Source: a virus. Taken from it: DNA of 30,206 bases. Made by a program: the position numbers and the translations under genes. Shown piece by piece: positions 27,801 through 30,206 of the stretch. The notes under the pieces were generated by a model. The model did no database searches. It was not told the DNA's origin and was given only the letters and a program-made list of their open reading frames with translations. Positions within the stretch are counted from its first letter, which is position 1; the number at the start of each line of letters is the position of its first letter. Location of the stretch: IMG/VR virus record IMGVR_UViG_3300027977_000139, positions 1 through 30,206 of that record. One strand, given 5' to 3'.

Positions 27801-29684
27801 TAAGATTTTTGAACCAATGAATGAACTAGTGATGTATTTCTCACTATCAGCAAAACTCACGCCTGCAGAATCAAACACATCAAACCGTGGAGCCTGATTT
27901 ACTGTGGTTTTTGTTTGGCTTGGCACCCAAGAGGTACCGTTGTAATGGAACATCCGGCCACCATTCTTATTGCCTCTGCGTACTAGTACTCCTTGTCCTA
28001 ACACACTGTCGCTGTCTTCGGTTTCTACTAAATGTATCTGCCTAGAATTTATGTGTCTAATAAATCTTACCTCATATATTTTGTTATTGGTTAGTCTATC
28101 AGTGTCAGCTGTTGCTAGTATTCTAGCACCGTCGAATAAAAATTCTCCGTCGACGTTATAGCCTGCACTACCTTCAATAAGAGATAATATATCAGTGGTG
28201 TTGTCATCAAGATAATCGACAGTTTTTTTGGCCACTGCTCCGTGATCAAACAACTGTAGGTTGGAGGAAAATTCTATAATTGGACGTTTGGCTCTTGTAT
28301 TTTCTTCGGCCGGAAAGTCTTGTCCTCTAAATGTATAGGCTATTTCTAACACATTTCTGTGAAACCAACGATTATATCTTGACCAAGGATTAGCATCAAT
28401 ACTATCTTTAGCAATAGTGATGTAATCTTTAAAGGTGGGGTAGGCTGCGGCATCATCAAACGGTTCTGTATCAAATCCTGCGTTGTCAAACAACACTTCG
28501 GGAACTGTTGCAGTTAACACCGGCACTATTAGGTCAGAGAATTTAGTCAACGTTATAGCGGTTCCAACTCCTTCTATCAACCATGTGTCAGTGGCGTATT
28601 TTTCTGGATTCACATTTCCACGAAATTCTACTACCATTCCATTGCTGAATGTAATGCCATTACTGCTGACATAGGTAGATTTGCCAGCTATGTCTTTGTC
28701 TACATTGATATAGGTATTAGATTCAATATCAGCGATTACAAATCTACCAAATGTATCTGGTGTGATTAACCCTTGATAATATAAGGTATCTGGCGCATCA
28801 AAGGGCACGGTAAAAGTCAGTGTACCGTTTTCAATACCATTGTTGGTTACTCCTTTGTTATATTCTAGAGCTGCTCCAGATGATGCTGGTTCAAGGTATT
28901 CCCAATCTTCACTGTCTATAGTAATCGAACTAAGATCTCCGGGAATTATTTCTTTTTTAGCTCTATACAGTTTATTATCGTACACGGCCAAAGAACCAAC
29001 CGTATACAATCCAAATCCGGGCTTAAATATTAGTGATCCTGTATCGTAGTTGGTTCTAATGCTGAAACCTTCACCCGGGGCGTTTATTCTAAATTTGTAT
29101 GTCTGTCCTCGGTATAATGTTAGGGTTGGATTATTGGTATAGGCATCGGGAGTAAAAACAAAACTGTTTTTTGTCGTACCTAATATCACTCGATATGTGC
29201 TACTGACTGTGCCACTTTGACCATATATTGGTATACTAGGTGGTCCATCGGGGATCCAATAGTATTCTCGATAGTTAATAAACATGTCCCAGTCTATAGG
29301 CGGATTCCATGTATAATGTTCTTGGCTGGTAATTTTATCATCACGTTCTTGGGTGTTACCGAAGAATTTTAGTTGATTTTTAAAATCAATGTAATCCCAA
29401 AATCCTTCGATCTCATTGTGATTTTTTAAAATTACACCTGGTTCTAATTGATATGCACTCCTTAGTGTGGCATCTGTATCTACATACAACTCGCTGCCAT
29501 TATAAGTTTTTCCAAACCTGCGGCCAATATAGCCTGTAACTTTGTCTAGTAACCCAGGCTGCACTAAGGGATCTACAACTCCTGCAAGAAATTTATCGTT
29601 GGCTTCAGTTTGAAAAACTTTAGGTAAAAGTTCAACTGATTTTCTTATAGGTAGTTTACTGAAAGGAAAAAATTTATCTGACAT
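15870..29684 (-). CDS. Giant modular virion structural protein (4604 residues), in the position of a baseplate wedge gene
   Basis: One open frame of 4604 codons, roughly 500 kDa. Parts by approximate residue: 1-110 conserved start (LPKVFQTEANDKFLAGVVDP, GRRFGKTYNGSELY); 1180-1310 with RGSFILGDSGPVEYAWRSSS; 1815-1890 with LYQGFIREKGSANAI and EWAFLVGRIGG; 2170-2770 six FG-GAP type repeats; 3165-3590 three GSGY-like strands; 3640-4340 several V-x-NG-xx-DY beta units; 4345-4604 a C-terminal domain with ILIEGERIEYM and LRRGSQGT. No signal peptide or protease motif is seen. It follows the gp6-like gene after 2 bp, where T4 has gp7, and similar giant proteins are recalled from marine T4-like phages. 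I see no sequence match to T4 gp7. A baseplate or long-fibre scaffold role is inference. Confidence 0.9.
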   Translation of the reverse strand: MSDKFFPFSKLPIRKSVELLPKVFQTEANDKFLAGVVDPLVQPGLLDKVTGYIGRRFGKTYNGSELYVDTDATLRSAYQLEPGVILKNHNEIEGFWDYIDFKNQLKFFGNTQERDDKITSQEHYTWNPPIDWDMFINYREYYWIPDGPPSIPIYGQSGTVSSTYRVILGTTKNSFVFTPDAYTNNPTLTLYRGQTYKFRINAPGEGFSIRTNYDTGSLIFKPGFGLYTVGSLAVYDNKLYRAKKEIIPGDLSSITIDSEDWEYLEPASSGAALEYNKGVTNNGIENGTLTFTVPFDAPDTLYYQGLITPDTFGRFVIADIESNTYINVDKDIAGKSTYVSSNGITFSNGMVVEFRGNVNPEKYATDTWLIEGVGTAITLTKFSDLIVPVLTATVPEVLFDNAGFDTEPFDDAAAYPTFKDYITIAKDSIDANPWSRYNRWFHRNVLEIAYTFRGQDFPAEENTRAKRPIIEFSSNLQLFDHGAVAKKTVDYLDDNTTDILSLIEGSAGYNVDGEFLFDGARILATADTDRLTNNKIYEVRFIRHINSRQIHLVETEDSDSVLGQGVLVRRGNKNGGRMFHYNGTSWVPSQTKTTVNQAPRFDVFDSAGVSFADSEKYITSSFIGSKILSYKQGSGRIDTELGFSLSYLNIDNVGDIEFNFDWDSDIAEYTETRIPKSVKISTGFYKFNPDTVYDNGWLLAGTEYTQPIIDSQVIINDTNTLTFNTINWNLLTVEPIINIYINGTKYNGTYTRTDNIFVFPFILSAKDAVVLKVIADLDPDQGYYEIPIGIEKNPFNAELQSFTLGQAVDHVISAVEFQPVVTGNIPGASNLRDISGYQKHAKRFVKHSGIAPLAIMTLCDKTHNIIKSIQYAKKSYTDFKNNFIIRALEIEYNDSVPNFVDDIIDRLAKNKTSVSSFADSDMLGAGAYTAITYKVEDVGIKIFALSEKFDLVSLSSRAVYVYLNSSQLLNTKDYEFNSTFGFVQLTVPIQQNDIVEIREYISTATNYIPLTPTSMGLYKKYTPMKFIDDTYQEPREVIQGHDGSITTAYGDFRDDLILELEYRIYNNIKQEYDPEIFDIDSILGGYYGNGLYTKSQLDDIVNQEFLKWIQNTNINYTLNTYFDSENSFTYTYSRMSDPTKTQTLPGYWRGVYKWFYDTDRPHRCPWEMLGFSQEPTWWQTQYGPSPYTRNNLILWEDLENGHIRQGTRAGRYDRYKRPGLLSHIPTDSDGKLLSPLDSGLAQDFSLINNRGSFILGDSGPVEYAWRSSSEWPFAVVMAMCLMKPFEFITDNFDRSRTSINILGQTVNNTTSLFSTLDKVAPGKLSDPHIGLIKYITAYVKSRGLSQDTTIEKIDKLNVGLSYRMSGFVDQQQQKFLLDSKSPAATTSSIYVPAENYDIIFNVSAPVATVAFSGVIFEKTEGGWIVTGYDDIHPYFKYHQALTSQRDPLISVGGISATFLEWTSNKNYNNGVLIRYSNDFYRALRTHNSGDVFDSTAWQKLSVIPKIGAVEALRRREFNTLAVKRVSYGTLFTSIQQVVDFLLGYESYLKELGFRFNRYDKENQVSQDWLSSVKEFMFWTKHNWELGSLLAVSPVAQKVDVIIPVGVADNILDGFYDYQVLKGDGKPLEQRFINVNRSFQNITVETTNTTDGIFFLKLNYVLKEHVTVFDDRTVFNDILYDKTTGYRQERIKSQGFRTVDWDGDYTSPGFIFDNVNIQAWQPFRDYKLGDIVSYKSFNWTSLINQLGTELFNDAYWTKVDSTPLKQLIPNFDYKIKQFSDYFETASEGTNQNQRALARHTIGYQKRDYLNNLAEDPVSQFQLYQGFIREKGSANAITKIFDKLSRSGTDSITLNEEWAFLVGRIGGTDQLTEIEIQIEKNKLQLNPQLFLIESTETTTVNDQNYRITASDFTISPVPYATNITATSFETDPTVTAGYVSNDQYDHEIPTQAALTTLDIATVDDNDHIWVTFNKDSWTVLRVNTSEMLIVAEVARFDDTTVTVTFNRPHVFETDTYVGFRNIINLQGFFKIVSVTNITINVQVDSDILDPEIDSSTVTNPIILTESRFNDYQMLDQAKAALLDNGSKLFIDNNGSNLWEVIQKQKQYSANAIIDYATTSPINAGKKVIYDTINKQMIVSMPGSGIVIVYAESAAGLILKQIISPPVGFFNNVLGSFGNKMAISPNGTLLVIGADEASGVTSTFRGLWSTLKFYAQDDVVLYGGRLYKAKNANTVIGDGSSELAINTDDWELATIIPATTSGSTSSLTQQGMVAVYTYANGRFSNTAAFVSPRPADNEKFGSEITVSVSGSSYYMAVSATGSYNNTGRVYLFKFDGTAWRHLENPMYKGVYDFQESYKAGEIVWQAAQDPLAEAVRGNLWMNLEDSTSDGSTITIESQGWLKVSDISTNCSLPTSLSVEDDGSTLEFATTGLLSQTQTAELVKQGDKFGSSMAMNSNGSILIIGAPDADGQYFPNYRGLWRGDVEYVEGEVVRFKDLTAPGDSYQYYRLGDAFLGADSTYRSYNEDPSNSVNWQVVGDSTTQSSGKVYVYARTAGDVYELKQMINAASISSFSDIDSGLIISTGDQFGFSMDTDFTGNTLVVSSPKADINYQDQGSVYVLELDTATTEYRVKQRLESFETYPNEYFGYGVSISPDAEKIAVGARNASTQLPITFDILRGTTFDNASTRFSINQGYTGGVYIFDKKDQTFFLTEKLQEIFSPGESFGFSIDCVGSYVAVGSPFYRPPNETASGSVVYQGDFIGNARLFKKDTAVSSWNTIRSQQPVVDIRKIRSIELYDNVRNVKIQDIDFIDSAKGKILNIAEQEIKFKTPYDPAVYTIGNDQVVTDAAIAWYEANVGKLWWNTNTAKWIYAEQGDTAFRTGNWNRLTLGSSIDVYEWIQSALLPNEWAAIADTNEGFVRGISGQPLYPNNDVYSVKQIINPATGLVQQTLYFYWVKNITIIPANMPGRSRSAAEVANIIANPVGTGVTFVSLIDSNKFILYNLNSVMSSDTALLNIKYRNDLASLRPIHSEYQLLTESVAGSVPTKQLENKWIDSLVGTDINGNRVPDTKLSAKQKYGINFRPRQSMFVDRIMALKLAVTNINSVLTKQPFADLINFTKLNATDLPPVPILNLYDIAVDTEIELQIVGTVRIKQAVLRANLVDGELDTVDIIDSGSGYKVIPPVVINGDGSGAKITLVLDNQGRVATATVTSRGKNYRTLLANVRNFSVLVTNDSTINNFWSIYAWDDVRKVFFRSRSQAYDTTKYWNNIDWYDTGYSANIQVTREILSVFQEPEYFISVGDLIRVKEYGTGGWAVFEKITNTASAFSDRFKLVARENGTIELKSSLYDTALAGIGFDNTQSFDNTTYDISNSIELRNILQAVKQDIFISDLAIEWNKLFFSSIRYALSEQPYVDWVFKTSFLNATHTVGDLTYPRINYKNDNLESYQQYIDEVKPFRTTVREYISLYKENEPYQADTTDFDLAPSYSVPDGRVVSITDGQAELQQYPWKWWTDNNGYSVVNILLHNYGTAYTTVPRVVIEGNGTGATAQAYISNGKVSGIKILTPGIGYTQRPTIVLVGGNSGDGIQAKATAVLGDTKIRTFDLTIKFDRISKTSDYQVYTQNQTFVATGNTSVFELNYAPTKDKTKITIFKNDQLVLNNEYTLSLYYASTDSYKLLRGKIIFNVAPNGPPPPGQSGAPADVITVIYETNIELLSAVNRIDRFYNPTAGMIGKELNQLMTGIDFGGVQIQGTTFEVTGGWDALPWFTDNWDSVETNSDYYVICDGSTSTVTLPYIPNVDQVLNIYIKRAGTNQTIRIDDPAYTNQVDSSTSINPNAEMPTFIGNGINNVIEIGSYIETVNGDILIFRPIESDGSVTITDDNLLDTQLSGGTLSAIDSVYVTAKGITAEEIVVVGGKFIEPDHVPAPEENVPGQIMDSVSIKVFQSTSTGSAVLQSKIIKGDGTLTDFNIDQEILENNSVIVYVNKIKKYFGLDYTLDLSASRVEFITAPINNSVIEIISIGIGGIGILSSDMFIADGTTNLFLTDANYVDTARVFVTLNGEPVDIGFINSTGVVDAPGKTLVQFGIVPPASAVIRIISLEANADVDSSGVSVVQVNKQTLYFEGSTRSFDLEGFVALTAGSAPNSIIVEVEGQILQGSDTIYVEYDGTNNAFILGQDPFEVPGTILPINISVYVNNQLKTYVTDYSYNGTSKELTIYPVILNVGDNIKIENNRRAQYFIVGSNLVIDSAVPMFSSNETDNVEINITWFSQYSILDIISDEISGGKVQYQLPRAPISASYVWVYKNGVRLTQDQDYYVNIPRNVVYIDMNSVLTDVIKIVLFSSDIYRLPSAYEIHKDMLNIYHYNRFSKNEVTLATALHYYDTTITVTDGSQLTAPIPSRNVPGIILIEGERIEYMSKAGNLLSQLRRGSQGTAIAEVYALGSSVIDVGANQTLPYNETQDRTDFVSDGSTLLIGPLNFVPAQGARTSWFRNTVPGSYGPCDQIEIFAGGRRLRKDPIDVWVESNGAYSPTADETREAEFAVDGTTAYIRLTEPLAAGTRVTVIKRIGKTWYDRGQTTASNGQTLLDNTNSIARFIAEKTTLLPR

Positions 29685-29686
29685 AG

Positions 29687-30206
29687 TTAATAGGTAGAAG
29701 ATACCACACTGGTTATAGCAGAACCAATTTCAGCTGCTGTAATAGCCGTAACTATTTCAACATCTGCGACTGTGGCTCCGCTGATTAGGATTTCATCTGA
29801 TCTGCTCTGAATCTCAAATAAGCTGCCGAATGATTGACTGCTTTGTTTAGGACATATCACTATATTGCTAATATCTGGTGCTGTAGAATTTAGTATGTAA
29901 GTAGTAAGTTCTCCCATATAAAACCTGTCTCCGAAATCCCAGTTGTTGACGTCAAAGAACGCATTTATCGCTGCGATAACTCGAACTTTTAAATCGTTGT
30001 CATTAATAGATTGCCCAGGATTTTTAACCACTTTGAATGTGGCCTGTAGTTTAGGATCTGCTTTTGAACCAAACAGCACTTTGTATTTCACCGTATGATA
30101 AATGATTTCATCACTGATAGATTTAATAGCAGACAGATTTGAACCAAATGTTATTCTTAGACTGTCTGTGCTAGGAGGTTCTGGTGCCACAGTTGATCCG
30201 CCTGCA
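29687..30206 (-). CDS. Baseplate wedge protein gp6-like, C-terminal part (5' end outside window)
   Basis: The frame is open to the right edge (AGGSTV before the GTG at 30190), so this is the last 172 or so codons of a longer gene and no start is present. The end includes LKVRVIAAINAFFDVNNWDFG, MGELTTYILNSTAPDI, VICPKQSSQSFGSLFEI and SDEILISGATVADVEIVTAI. That pattern is the C-terminal part of T4-type gp6, the baseplate wedge subunit that forms the inner ring. The stop TAA at 29687-29689 is 2 bp before the start of the giant gene, so the two are expressed together. GTG at 30190 is an internal codon, not a start. Confidence 0.7.
   Translation of the reverse strand, partial: AGGSTVAPEPPSTDSLRITFGSNLSAIKSISDEIIYHTVKYKVLFGSKADPKLQATFKVVKNPGQSINDNDLKVRVIAAINAFFDVNNWDFGDRFYMGELTTYILNSTAPDISNIVICPKQSSQSFGSLFEIQSRSDEILISGATVADVEIVTAITAAEIGSAITSVVSSTY

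Noticed and set aside
30188-30190. GTG as start of a 167-residue protein
   Set aside because: The frame is open to the window edge with plausible protein sequence before it, and the domain is the end of a longer gp6-like protein.

Overview
This window is a block of late virion genes from a tailed phage of the T4-like (Pantevenvirales-type) marine myovirus kind. The call rests on protein patterns and gene order, recalled without a database search. Every gene I can support lies on the minus strand, so transcription runs from position 30206 towards 1. The DNA is AT-rich, the genes are packed with overlaps or gaps of a few bases, and no tRNA, CRISPR array, integrase or insertion sequence is visible. 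The host cannot be named from the sequence.

Layout in the direction of transcription. (1) 30206-29687: the C-terminal end of a gp6-like baseplate wedge protein, cut by the window edge. (2) 29684-15870: one uninterrupted 4604-codon gene, 46% of the window. It encodes a giant modular structural protein in the place where T4 has gp7, with an FG-GAP type propeller, inserted sugar-binding-like modules and many fibre-like beta repeats. (3) 15865-15194: a small virion-associated protein of unknown function. (4) 15190-7359: four consecutive fibre genes (699, 618, 659 and 599 codons) that share an N-terminal domain. One ends in a phage tail-collar domain, two share a C-terminal DLAE-type module, and one has its own ending. 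(5) 7357-5461: two paralogous proteins of about 300 residues with a Pro-rich hinge.

(6) 5400-1: a tightly overlapping operon that begins with a good promoter and ribosome binding site. It encodes a 117-residue unknown protein, two GT8-like glycosyltransferase-fold proteins, a 206-residue unknown protein, a third glycosyltransferase-like protein, and a partial gene (1839-1) that runs off the left edge. That last gene has no stop codon in the window, but a continuous 613-codon frame can be read. It encodes five degenerate repeats of about 93-107 residues followed by the start of an intact glycosyltransferase domain.

How they may work together: regions 1-5 look like baseplate, tail fibre and adhesin parts. 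Region 6 looks like a late-expressed sugar-transfer module whose substrate (virion fibres, host surface or something else) cannot be told from the sequence. Four candidate T4-type late promoters with the core TAAATA sit 21-28 bases upstream of start codons, three in the largest intergenic gaps and one overlapping a stop codon. The most unusual features are the repeat array that looks like decayed copies of the glycosyltransferase nucleotide-binding half, and the 4604-residue protein with modules inserted between propeller blades.
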